DNA of 64,000 bases, taken from positions 29,688,515-29,752,514 of the forward strand of contig NC_090261.1 in assembly GCF_037325665.1 (NCBI RefSeq), in the 5' to 3' direction. Of the stretch, positions 9,535 to 20,513 are shown one piece after another (the first letter of the stretch is position 1; each line of letters opens with the position of its first letter). Under the pieces are notes generated by a model. It was not told where the DNA came from. It saw only the letters and a program-made list of their open reading frames with translations, and ran no database searches. This stretch comes from Littorina saxatilis. Its lineage: Eukaryota; Mollusca; Gastropoda; Littorinimorpha; Littorinidae. The translations under genes were made by a program, and so were the position numbers.

Positions 9535-12500
9535 ATGTCGTCTGAAAAGTTTGAGTCCCTGGAAGACGATCTGTCGGCAATTTTGGATGATGTCAAAACA
9601 AAAGAACGAAAAATAACTGGGAGTAGTGGAGGTATGAACAATTAAACATTTATAGAATCTGATCCCTTGTTCACATTGACTCTGAGCTCCTTGTCTCCTG
9701 TTCATAATCATCAGTTGCAAAGACATTTTATGCACTTGCACTGAGTTGCAATGAGATTTCCTGTTTCTGGTACCCTGCTAGGATCTCTCAAATTATTATT
9801 TTCTGTTGCAGAGGAAAGAAAAAATGCCATTCGCCAAGCAGAACGAAAGCTGGAAGAGGCTGCTCTTGTTGTAAGTAACTATATATAAATATATATCAGG
9901 CAGTGTTGTAAATGTTCAAAATCAAAAGATAATGAAGGGCCTAAAAACTGTCAACATTCCTCAAGTTCAAGCTGCCACTTTTTGACTCACATGCGAAGCA
10001 AAAGTGAGTCTATGTACTCACCCGAGTCGTCCGTCCGTCCGTCCGTCCGGCCGGCCGGCCGTCCGGAAAACTTTAACGTTGAATATTTCTTGGACACTAT
10101 TCAGTCTATCAGTACCAAATTTAGCAAGATGGTGTATGATGACAAGGCCCCAAAAAACATACATTGCATCTTGACCTTGCTTCAAGGTCAAGGTCGCAGG
10201 GGCCATAAATGTTGTCTAAAAAACAGCTATTTAGTATTTTTCACATTTTTCCCATTTTCTCTGAAGTTTTTGAGATTGAATACCTCACCTATATATGATA
10301 TATAGGGCAAAGTAAGCCCCATCTTTTGATACCAGTTTGGTTTACCTTGCTTCAAGGTCAAGGTCACAGGAGCTCTTCAAAGTTGGATTGTATACATATT
10401 TTGAAGTGACCTTGACCCTGAACTATGGAAGATAACTGTTTCAAACTTAAAAATTATGTGGGGCACATGTTATGCTTTCATCATGAGACACATTTGGTCA
10501 CATATGATCAAGGTCAAGGTCACTTTGACCCTTATGAAATGTGACCAAAATAAGGTAGTGAACCACTAAAAGTGACCATATCTCATGGTAGAAAGAGCCA
10601 ATAAGCACCATTGTACTTCCTATGTCTTGAATTAACAGCTTTGTGTTGCATGACCTTGGATGACCTTGACCTTGGGTCAAGGTCACATGTATTTTGGTAG
10701 GAAAAATGTGTAAAGCAGAAGGTCAAGCATGTGAGTCGTATGGGCTTTGCCCTTCTTGTTTGTGTGTGTGATGAAACCATTTAGACAAATTTTCCTGTTC
10801 ATGCTCTTCTTTAGTTATATGGTCATACTCTTTTCAGTCATTTTCCAAGGTGTGTGTGATCTTGGATTAGTTAATGTTATGTACAGTGTGTGAAGAGTTT
10901 CGTCAATGTATCGTATGGCATGAAATGTACGGGTTGATTTTGAAAAAAACAGCATATAAATCCAAGGGCGGATCTGGGGGGGGGGGGGGGGTTACACGGG
11001 TTACGTAACCCCCCCCCCCCCCCACCCCCCCAAAAAAGAGGTAATTTATTGGCTCAGGATGCACCAGATAGCTCTATTTTGCTTCTTTGGATAAAAAAAA
11101 TTTCCGGGGGGGCATGCCCCCGGACCCCCCTAGAGACTTAGGCGCCTTCGGCGCCGTCAACTTGTATCTTCGCAGTCATTTTGTAACCCCCCCCCCCTCC
11201 AAAGTGAATTGATCCGCCCTTGAAATCGGCTGGTATGTGAGAATGCCACATTTTCCTGACTTTCTGTTCGATCAATTCAATTGCTTTGAAAAGAAAACAA
11301 TTTAAAAGATTTGTCTATTATTGCTATGTTGTAGTTTAATACGTTAGTTTATTAACTTGTTTTCTTTCAGCTTATTAACTAATAACTATGTTGTTTGTTT
11401 TAATTTCTTAACACTCGTTATCATATGTTTAGCTTCAAGAAATGGAGGGTGAAGCCAAGCTGGCCCCAGTGAGCTTCCGCACACAGATGCTGAGCAAGAT
11501 ACGACATTACCAATCTGACATCGAACAGTCATCTCGCAGCCTGGTCAGTGGGAAATTACTATTTATAATATGAACATGAGAACATTTGACTTGTCTTGTA
11601 CTTAACACTTTCGCGACGGGCCAACGCGCTCAGACGGGACACGCCTGGAGACGTTTTAGTGGTAGAAGGTAGAAGACTTGTGTTTACTTCCCCGTTTTGA
11701 TGGTTTGCGGAAATTGAGTTGTTTCCCTTGATAAAATAACAACCCGTTTCTTATGAAATCAGCGTTGTTTTGCTGCGAGATGATGATCTTGAAGAGTCTT
11801 CTAACAATTGTGCTCTAAAATATTTATAGAATTTATGTGGGTGTTTTTTTAATGAGATACTTTGATGATTTGATGCATTGCTTTGTTACTTTGATGATTT
11901 GATGCATGTTTTAGTTAAAGTTTACTGGTGAAGAACTTGCTTGATATATATATTACTCTTTTTTTCTTGAAAAATAAATCATTGATAGACTTTATTCTGG
12001 CATCTTACTCATCTTTTGCATCATGTTTTGCAGAAAAGAGAAGGAACATCTGGTGGAAGAGGAACAGACAATTATGCCTTTGACCGAGAAGATGTAAGTT
12101 TTATTCAATCATAGTGTGACAGGGAGACTACCGTCACCCTTCACAGCAGGCTCTGCACTGTTGTCGGCGGTTGAGGAGTGCAAGCTATTTATAGCTCAAC
12201 GTTTCTTCAAAGTCGCTGACACCTGTGAATTGTAGAGTTCTGTTTGTGGTGGGGTCTTGCGGCTGCTGTCTCTTTGTATGCTCATAGGAACCGTTGTGTA
12301 CCCATAACAGGTTTTTTTAAGGGGTAACAAATTAGCTCTAAATCTCAATCCTATTTGAATAGATTTGCCTTCAAAGGTGATTGTTATGTTTTGGCACTCG
12401 GTTACAATAGTATATACACATTTCTTAGTAAGTAACTCTGTACAGGCATGGGAATTGTCCGCCGAACAGCGGATTTCCGCCGAAATTTTTGTTTGTTCCG

Positions 12501-15500
12501 CCGGAAAAGCAAAAGTGTCCGCCGAAAAAATAAAGGGGGGAGGCACACAAAAAAAGCACCGGTTACTTTTGCCTTTGCGCAAAAGCCCGCGAAAACTTTG
12601 TTCACGCACTGCTACCGTCCGCCTCAGTCACTTGAACTTTGAGTGAAACAGCTCGCTGTTGATTCGCGGGCATGCTATAGGATTCGCGGGCACGCGACAG
12701 CATTGAACGCATTGTACCAGTGTGTCGATTGCGTGTGTTGTAAAACGTGGTCAAAGATTCGATGACACTGGATGCGCGAAGAAATGGGAGTGGGTGTCGG
12801 CTGTAGTCTGTTGTGGAAGTGAATAGAGACAAACAGCGCATCGGCACCCGATTTAGAAAAATTGATGTCCGTGGTTCAACATGGTGCATCGTCTGCAACA
12901 CCTACTAACTGTTACTGATCATCTCCGCAGGAAGAAGCACATTGAAACGTGCTCTTCTCTGAAGGACAATCAACGTTTGCCAGGTGGGTTTTTTTCTGCT
13001 CAAGTAAGGCACAGTGCTCCTGAATTGTTTGATTTTCCTTCGATTTTATACGGCAGAAGAAGAACAGATTTTGGCTCAAGTCAAGCGAAGAACACCGCTC
13101 TAGATCTGAACTTTGCGCATCTGTTTCAGTTTTTCTCCATTCGAATGTCACTGTGCTGATCGTATTCGTAATCTTCGAACTATATTTACGAAATGTAAGC
13201 AAGGGTTGGAGCTGGGCTGGTACCCAAACCGCTAACCCACAAATCAAAGAAAAATCTATTCGTTGAGCCTTATTTTCTTCTTCTTTTTTTTAATACTTTT
13301 TTTTAAAACTCATTGTAAGAGATCATGGGAAAGTAACTTAAGTAGGCAATTCTTATTGGTGAGCCTTTGTAACTTTTATGTTTGAAAGTAAACCAGATTG
13401 TGTTACAAGTTACATTTTCCTGTTTGTCTCAACAGATCAATTTTTTAACAAATTTCAACTATATAATACATGTATATATTTTTTTTCTTCAAAAAATCAA
13501 AAATTGGTACTAAAAACTCTGATTCTAAAAACAGAATTTAATGGCAAACTTGGAGCTCAGAACCAGATTGCACCATCTGGGTTCTTTGGAGAAAACAATT
13601 TCCGGGGGGGCATGCCCCCGGACCCCCCTAGTAAGGCTGGGCGCTTCGCGCTTTCGACTTGACGCTTCGCGTCTTCAGTAAAAAATGTTCAGCCTTTTTT
13701 ACAATTTTCAATTCCCATGCTTGTCTGTAGTGTTACCATTGACATTGCTGATTATCTTTTTACACCTAGAAGCTGAGAATTCTCTGTTGCTTTTTGACTC
13801 ATCTAAGCAATCAGGAAAGTCTTAGAAATTAGCAGTGTTAGGCTGCCCAAAAGGCAGTGCCTATCTGAAAGGCCTAACTCTCTCATCAGAAAATGAACTA
13901 AACCTGTTAGGGTTGAAGCGTGCATTGATAAACACTTGTTTGATTTTGAAATTAACTCAATTGACTTTTGATTCAAACAGTGTAGTTCCATATACTGTAC
14001 GTATGCCTCATTGTTATGAATGAAATGTACATACAGCGCCTGGATCAGTCTAACCGCGCCAAGTTGATGCAAGGTCACCAGTCTCTCCAGAGGGCATCAG
14101 AGAGCATTGCTCGTTCACATCAAATTGCTGCCGAAACTGACCAGATTGGGGTGGAAATTATTGATGAACTGGGAACACAGAGAGACACATTGCTACGCAC
14201 GAAAGATAAGGTATGTTTTGTGATCTGTGTGTGTGTGTGTGTGTGTACTTACTGAATGTGTGTTATTTCTTCGGGCTGTATGAATTTTCTGCTGTGTCTA
14301 GATGTGTGCACAGGCATACATAAAATTATGTGTGTGTGAGTACGTGTGCGAGTGACAGAAGAACCGCGTGTGACTGATATGATTGACACTATTTCTGAAC
14401 TCTGTAAGTTACATGGTGATTCCTGTATTTCATACTTAGTACAACTACAAGTTCCAGTGTATGTGTTACAACAAAACAATGCCTTTTCTATTTCAGTTAT
14501 CAGACACTGATGCAAATCTAAGCAGGAGTCGAAAGATACTGAAAAACATGGCAAGAAGGTAAGCGTGTTTTTTGATTTGCATCAAATGATTAAGAAAGCT
14601 AAACAGGTGCTGTTTAAAGTTATAAAAACATGGCATGTCTATATGAGACACATTTCCCCATGATTAGATTTAAGAAGGTGTCAAATTAAAGGTACTGAAC
14701 TTGTCAAATCCAGGTGCACGGAGCCCCTGGGGCTTTTAGTCATACCTCAGGCAGCTATCCGTTAGAAGAACTACCAAGTTTCATTGACTTGCACCCAAAG
14801 AGTCAAGAACTGCGATTTTTTTACGAATTAATTTCGTACTCGGACCCGGCTGGTCTCGACCTATTTTTGGATCTAAATTTAGATCAGGTAGATCACCACA
14901 TCATGCAAAAAAGACAGTCACTAGCAAACTATGTCAGACGTCATCATGAGTTTGTGTAAAACAAAATGGAGGCCGGAATCGCTCAGTTGAATCGAACTCC
15001 GACCAAACACCACGTAATAACTAGGTTAATTTATGCACTCGCGTGAACAAGAAACTGTCGAGCTTCACAGATGTCGTCCTTGGGTAGTTTTGGGTTTGTT
15101 TTACTACCATAGGAGGATTTTTGAACTGTAAATGCACTCAGCTGCAACAAAAACGCAAAACGAAGGCTGTGAGCTGCACTGTGCCTTTAAAGTTGAAAAG
15201 GGGCGGTATTGTTGGAATGGTGTGGATTTCTGTGACATTGAGGTCATTGTTCATGGGTTTAAAAATTATATGTTGTCCTTCGGTGTTTTTGTTTTTTCTT
15301 CTTTTACAATCTGCCATCATAATCTTTGACATGACTTGCTATGTTACTTTTTTTGTTAGTCATTGGTTCGGATACATGTTAATTCCTCTGCCATCCATGA
15401 TTTGAAAAAGAAAAAAGCTACAGGTTTTTCTTACGCTTTTCTTCTCTATTCCAGGATGATGACAAACAAACTGATTCTGGCTGTGATAATCCTGGTGGAG

Positions 15501-15545
15501 TTAGCGATCCTTGCTGGTTTAGTTTACTGGAAGTTTTTCTCTTGA
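9535..15545 (+). CDS. VTI1B: Vesicle transport through interaction with t-SNAREs 1B (Qb-SNARE), complete
   Basis: Seven coding exons, all with GT-AG borders and consistent phase: 9535-9631, 9812-9870, 11433-11543, 12034-12093, 14037-14210, 14497-14558, 15455-15545. They encode about 217 residues (human VTI1B is 232). The N-terminal three-helix region includes LQEMEGEAKLAPVSFR; the SNARE motif lies at about residues 115-185 with RASESIARSHQIAAETDQIG and SRSRKILKNMARR; a C-terminal anchor (MMTNKLILAVIILVELAIL...YWKFFS) occupies about 188-217. Known role: Qb-SNARE on late endosome, TGN and lysosome membranes, pairing with syntaxin 7/8 and VAMP8 in fusion. Start: first ATG of the conserved N-terminus, with an upstream in-frame codon context that lacks similarity. 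Introns 2, 4 and 6 contain repeats described separately. It is convergent with ZFYVE1. Confidence 0.93.
9979..10761 (+). mobile_element. Helentron-like non-autonomous element, family 2
   Basis: It begins TTTTTGACTCACATGCG with GACTCAC mirrored by GTGAGTC within 30 bases, and ends GTGAGTC-GTAT, the hairpin GGGCTTTGCCC and TTCTTGTT. CCGTCCGTCCGG and GGCCGGCC runs follow the start, and the body is rich in GACCTTGACC / GGTCAAGGTCA motifs. Same architecture as family 1 but different internal sequence. It lies in VTI1B intron 2. Confidence 0.6.
10963..11222. mobile_element. MITE with perfect 12-bp TIR
   Basis: Ends are CAAGGGCGGATC and its exact inverse GATCCGCCCTTG, flanked on both sides by AAATC, a probable short target duplication. 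The interior has long G and C runs and a palindrome (GGGGGGGCATGCCCCC) that also occurs in the larger element at about 13600. In VTI1B intron 2. Confidence 0.65.
12116..12412. repeat. Dispersed repeat fragment (shared with 33.3-38.3 kb and 56.9 kb)
   Basis: Contains CTGTGAATTGTAGAGTTCTG and TTGCCTTCAAAGGTGATTG, which are found inverted or direct at 33340-33530, 36640-36790, 38020-38165 and 56895-57150. Non-coding. It abuts the element at 12443 in VTI1B intron 4. Confidence 0.5.
12443..13723. mobile_element. TIR element, about 1.3 kb, with 6-bp target duplication
   Basis: Left end CAGGCATGGGAATTG and right end (inverted) CAAGCATGGGAATTG agree at 14 of 15 positions. TCTGTA flanks both sides (12437-12442 and 13724-13729). 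The start CA-G and overall look recall hAT elements, which usually leave 8 bp, so the superfamily is uncertain. Internal sequence has CCGCCGAA repeats and a small ORF with a splice-like CCGCAG/GAAG border near 12930, not recognisable as any protein. In VTI1B intron 4. Confidence 0.55.
14690..15186. mobile_element. TTAA-flanked MITE
   Basis: TTAA stands directly outside both ends (14686-14689, 15187-15190). Inside, AGGTACTGAAC at the left and the inverse of AGGCACAGTGC at the right form a short imperfect inverted repeat. A TTAA target is typical of piggyBac and Kolobok elements. No transposase. In VTI1B intron 6, about 130 bp after exon 6. Confidence 0.55.
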
Positions 15546-15949
15546 TCTCTTTATTTGTCCATCGTATCATTGTTCTTTTCAGTGTTGCTATTGCCTTGTG
15601 AACAATGTCTAACGTTTTAATGTTAAAACTGTATGTATTTGTATAAATATGTACATTTTCTAGCACAAAGTAAGATGCCGAAAGCATATGAATTTTCAAT
15701 GACAGAGTGTAAACATTCTTTAAAGTTGAAGGTCATATACTCACTACAGTTTGTATTTGATGGACGATGTCAGGGTGTAACTACATATTATGATGCAGAG
15801 CTATTTATTCCAAGGAAGGCTTTCCTAAGTTAGACTTTCAATTACAAAAAGAAAAGATGTTGCTAAAGTTTCAGTGGCTGTGCTTGGAAAAAAGTGGTTT
15901 AAATGCAGGGTTAACATGTTTGCACGCTTGTGTGTGTGTGAGAGGGTCG

Positions 15950-16000
15950 GGTGTGTGTGTGTGTGAGAGAGAGATCGAGAGAGAGACAAAAAGATCAAAA
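15950..16000. repeat. GT/GA-rich microsatellite in VTI1B 3' region
   Basis: Short GTGTGT followed by GAGAGA tracts. The stretch 15546-16350 is presumed 3' UTR or flank of VTI1B; I see no clear AATAAA close to the stop and no other gene. Confidence 0.4.
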
Positions 16001-16351
16001 GCAAGAGGAAAAGAGAGAAAGAAGAATGTGTACAGTTTGCCATGTATGCTTCCATTATGTATATTATTGTTGACTTGTCCAAGATAAAATGAGCAGTGAT
16101 GGCTCCGTCTTTGATTCCTGGAATTACAAAACATAAGGAAATGACAAAAAGCAGAGGAAAAAATGTCTAGAATTACACAAGAAAGGCAGTGCATTGACTG
16201 CTTTCAAGAAATGTAGTTTGTGCACACAAAAAATTATGAATTGTTTTTGTTGCTGTTTTGAGATTGTCAAATCATAAAATCTTTTACACATTAGAACTCA
16301 CAGCTACATACTGTCAAGCTTTCAGAGTCAATGTTTGAGTGTACAAGGAAG

Positions 16352-17087
16352 AACAAGTCGCGTAAGGCGAAAATACAACATTTAGTCAAGCTGTCGAACT
16401 CACAGAATGAAACTGAACGCAATGCAATTTTTCAGCAAGGCCGTATACTCGTAGCATCGTCAGTCCACCGCTCGTGGCAAAGGCAGTGAAATTGACAAGA
16501 AGAGCGGGGTAGTAGTTGCGCTGAGAAGGATAGCACGCTTTTCTGTACCTCTCTTCGTTTTAACTTTCTGAGCGTGTTTTTAATCCAAACATATATCTAT
16601 ATGTTTTTGGAATCAGGAACCGACAAGGAATAAGATGAAAGTGGTTTTAAATTGATTTCAAAAATTTTATTTTGATCATAATTTTTATATTTTTAATTTT
16701 CAGAGCTTGTTTTTAATCCAAATATAACATATTTATATGTTTTTGGAATCAGAAAATGATGAAGAATAAGATGAACGTAAATTTGGATCGTTTTATAAAA
16801 AAAAAAAACGGATTTTTAATGACCAAAGTCATTAATTAATTTTTAAGCCACCAAGCTGAAATGCAATACCGAAGTCAGGCCTTCGTCGAAGATTTCTTGG
16901 CCAAAATTTCAATCAATTTGATTGAAAAATGAGGGTGTGACAGTGCCGCCTCAACTTTTACAAAAAGCCGGATATTACGTCATCAACGGTATTTATCGAA
17001 AAAAGATAAAATCGTCCGAGGATATCATTCCCAGGAACTCTCATGTCAAATTTCATAAAGATCGGTCCAGTAGTTGGGTCTGAATCA

Positions 17088-17130
<43 letters not shown>

Positions 17131-17226
17131 CACGCACACACACACGCACACACATACACCATGACCCTCGTCTCGATTCCCCCTCTTTGTTAAAACATTT
17201 AATCAAAACTTGACTAAATGTAAAAA
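16352..17226 (-). mobile_element. Helentron-like element, family 4, copy a
   Basis: Plus strand starts AACAAGTCGCGTAAGGCGA and ends CTTGACTAAATGTAAAAA. On the minus strand this is a T5 start, a palindrome (CATTTA.TCAAG / TTGACTAAATG), an AC/GT microsatellite at about 17092-17157, a body of some 700 bp, a repeat of CTTGACTAAATG and the terminal hairpin TCGCCTTACGCGA with CTTGTT. Other copies are at 23241, 32673, 42616, 43548 and 44356. No protein encoded. Confidence 0.7.
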
Positions 17227-17310
17227 GATTGACACTGTCGAAAAATACCTCTCAGGATTGTGTGGGTTGTGATGAGAACCCTTGCTTTTTCTCGGACAAA
17301 CTTACAACAC

Positions 17311-17470
17311 CGGTTCCTGTACAAGTGTATGAGACATATCCCCTCGTTAGTGACTGGCCTGTAGTGTCAGGTGAGAAATAATGTCACGTGAGGAAAACTT
17401 TCCCATGTGACATTACAGGCCATTCACTAGCGAGGGTGTATGTCTGACACACGTGGACAGGAACCATGTA
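17311..17470. repeat. Foldback repeat
   Basis: The left arm (CCGGTTCCTGTACAAGTGT through CCCCTCGTTAGTGACTGGCC) is mirrored at 17407-17470 (GGCCATTCACTAGCGAGGG through ACAGGAACC). Arms are imperfect, about 60 bp. No gene. Confidence 0.6.
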
Positions 17471-17477
17471 CATAGAG

Positions 17478-17602
17478 AATACTACATGGCTTGCTGTGTC
17501 GTACCAGATTTACACCTGCGAGCGAAAGCGAGCTGTTCACTATTTGAAAAAGCAACGAGTGTAAATCTGGTACGACACAGCAAGCCATGTAGTATTCTGT
17601 TT
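17478..17602. repeat. Palindrome with perfect arms of about 40 bp
   Basis: AGAATACTACATGGCTTGCT and onward to GATTTACAC is inverted exactly at about 17563-17602, around a 45-base loop. It directly follows the foldback at 17311-17470 and is probably part of the same composite element. Confidence 0.65.
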
Positions 17603-18177
17603 ATCCTACATACTGTACTTACGTGTATTTGACTGAAAAAGTACTGCAGTCGAGGCAGCTAAATTGAAGACGCTTGTTTTGGAACCTCGATCTCTTCTAA
17701 AGCCTTGTGCAATCTTTTACGTCAAAGTAAAGAAACGTCACTCTGAAAGTGTGGCATGACGTGTTAGTTCAAAAAATTCATCGAGGGTAATTAGCGAGTG
17801 CAATTTTTTTTCTATAACGTTTGTCTCTGTGACTTTGGCATCATAAGCAGTGGAAAAACAGGTCCCTGCCAGACTTGCTTGAGGCATGACCTCATTTACA
17901 TGATATACACATGTGTGATTTGAACGATTATTATCTCACGAGTGTCTCTCTCATGTATGTATGATAAATATTGTGTCCAAGGAAAAGCAAGGGAACTCAC
18001 TCTTTCACAACCCATACTAAACCGACAGTTATTTCCAGAATTCTTCTACTGCACAATGCCACTGCATTGCTTAAATTCATTACACCGCATCAGAAACACT
18101 GCACTTGTACTATACAAATGGATCACTCACTGTGTGAAAGAAAAGGAATGAACATAAAATGCATTGGATGACATTAA

Positions 18178-18709
18178 AGGTCCTTGTCTACATTTTTGTA
18201 CCGAAATCGCCATTTGACCATTAAAATGCAGAGTCTATTATCTACAAATATCAATAATACACCCCCTTTCGATCAGGAAAGACAAAGCCAGTGTAGCCGT
18301 TTGAAAATTCATTGTAGTATGCCAGTGTAGTACTTATAGTAGGATATCCTTATTTGGAAAATGCCAAGCGCAAAACTCCTCTCAAATCCCGTGCATTTCG
18401 TGCGTTTAAAAAAAAAGCGTGAACAGCGCTCCAGTGTCAAACTGTTGCTGCACTTGTTTGGGCGTGGCTATAAGCATAGTGACATGAATTTGATTGGTCA
18501 GTATTTTTAGGCAAAGCACATGTTCTCAGCAAACAGAAAACAAAATATTGGAAGCGTGAGTCACGCTACCCAAAAATAAAATCTTTTTTTACATATATTT
18601 TTTTTCTATAACTTTTTTCCCCATGGTTCATTCATCATTTGACATCATTTTGTATCGAAATCTAACCATAAGATTATTGAAAAAAAGCAAAAATGTAGAC
18701 GACCAGTGA
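18178..18709. repeat. MITE-like repeat
   Basis: Both ends carry GTCTACATTTTTG in inverted orientation (left after AGGTCCTT, right before ACCAGTG). TTAA lies just left of it; no matching TTAA is seen on the right. AT-rich interior, no ORF of note. Confidence 0.45.
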
Positions 18710-19029
18710 GGCACTGTCTTCGTGTCGCTGTGTTCAAGCGACAGATGTTGCCCATGAACCTTTTACTGTGCTGTGTACATAAAAAGCATCAGTAAATGTC
18801 ACATTTTGCAGTTACATAATATATCAATTTTTTGCTTTGCCCTTTGTTACTAAGTTTAGCTGTGAGAGAAAAATGAAAAGAATGGTGTGTATGTGTGCCT
18901 TGCCTGCTGTTACTGTTGTGTAAATCAATGGAGGTGCACGTTGCAAATTAATCATTTACTGTCGACTGCAATTTGTTGACCTGGGAACTTCTTTGAAATC
19001 TTAAACCGTTATTTTTGTGACTTCTTCTT

Positions 19030-19397
19030 TGTTCATCAGGCTGAAACTCCCACATTCACTTATGTTTTTGCACGAGTGGATTTTTTCGTGTATGACCGTT
19101 TTCATCCCGCCATTCCGGCAGCATATGCCGATTTCGGGGAAGCCTGCTGGGTATTTTCTTGTTTCTATAACCCACCGCACTCTGTCATGGATTACAGGAT
19201 CTTTTCCATGCGCACTTGGTCATGTGCTTGCATGTACACACGAAGGGGGATAAGGCACTAGCAGGTCTGCACACGAGTTGACCTGTGAGATCGGAAAAGC
19301 CTCCACCCTTAACCCATCAGCAGGCCACGGCCAGGATTTGAACTCACGACCTTCCGATTAGGAGGCCGGTGTCTTATCCACTTGGCCACTGCACCTG
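19030..19397 (-). mobile_element. tRNA-derived SINE
   Basis: Minus-strand head: GTGCAGTGGCCAAGTGGATA (box A-like) and GAGTTCAAATCCTGGCC (box B-like) within about 70 bases. The body includes CATGGAAAAGATCCTGTAAT and GGGTTATAGAAACA, motifs I recognise as common in gastropod SINEs. Intergenic between the convergent VTI1B and ZFYVE1. Confidence 0.65.
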
Positions 19398-19439
19398 TCT
19401 TTTGTGATTTGATTCCTACCATTGTGGTTGAAACACAAC

Positions 19440-20453
19440 TCGGACAGCATGATAGCTGATTTTAATAATTGTTCATTAATCTCTGTGGCCATGAATCGGA
19501 ATCTTTTCAACCATCTGTAATTGACTTAATAGACCTATAGCTATAGCAGGGCTAGTCCTGCAAAACTTTCTCAAGCCAACAACAAAACAATCAAAATTCA
19601 ATTTACTACAAAGATTTTTATTTTTGTTTCTTGCAAAACAGACAAAGGGAAGTGCAACAAAAAGAATCAAAATCAAAATTAAATCAATCCTGGGTAAAAT
19701 TAACAAAATTTACAATAAAAACAAACATATTTTAAATGATAGTACACTTTAGCTTTAACAAAATTGCTTCTAAAGACAAGTGGACCAAAATACTGGAAAT
19801 TACCGTAAACCAAAATTGAGTTCCAAACGCCAAGTATGATTCCATTTTTTTGTAATTCAACAAAATACGCTCTACTCTTAAATTAACTAACATTAAATCC
19901 AGTGTGGACTCCAGGTCTATTTAACAAAAAATAATGTGTGCTGTTGTACCAACCATCACCCACAAAACATAAGAGCGCTAAATTCTTATTTTTATCTTTG
20001 CGAAAAGGAGACTTTCTTGATTGCTGATGATTGCAGGTTCACAAATGAATATCTGACAATGACTGAAAATAACAGAGTACACAAATCAAGTTACAGAAAT
20101 AAATAAAATAAAATAAACAAGAATAATTGCACTTAAGAATAAAAAGATTCAGGATGAAGCCTGTTGTACGTAAAATGAAAAAAAAATACAACAAACAAAT
20201 GTAAGCACCTGACATTTAGTCAGCAATTTAAAAAAAAAAAAAAAAAGAAACTTCTGAAAAGCTACGCCATTTATGCTTATCACAATTACCTTTACAAGTA
20301 AAAACAACAACATAACACAGACCACAAAGAGATGATTTTTTTGTGTTATTAAAAAAGCAAGCACATATGTATGCATGAATGTACACTCTCTCTCCACTAA
20401 CACACACACAAGTTCACACTTGCACACACACACACTCTCTCTCTCTCTCCACA

Positions 20454-20513
<60 letters not shown>

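Noticed and set aside
10018-10780. Several small ORFs on both strands
   Set aside because: All inside one non-coding Helentron-like repeat.
12881-13159. ORFs with a splice-like border near 12930 as a possible extra VTI1B exon
   Set aside because: It lies inside a TIR element, and adding it would break the conserved VTI1B sequence between exons 4 and 5.
14714-14959. 81-codon ORF between VTI1B exons 6 and 7
   Set aside because: It lies within the TTAA-flanked repeat and has no counterpart in VTI1B proteins.
20149-20508. Cysteine/valine-rich ORF of 119 codons on the minus strand
   Set aside because: It is the translation of an AC microsatellite.
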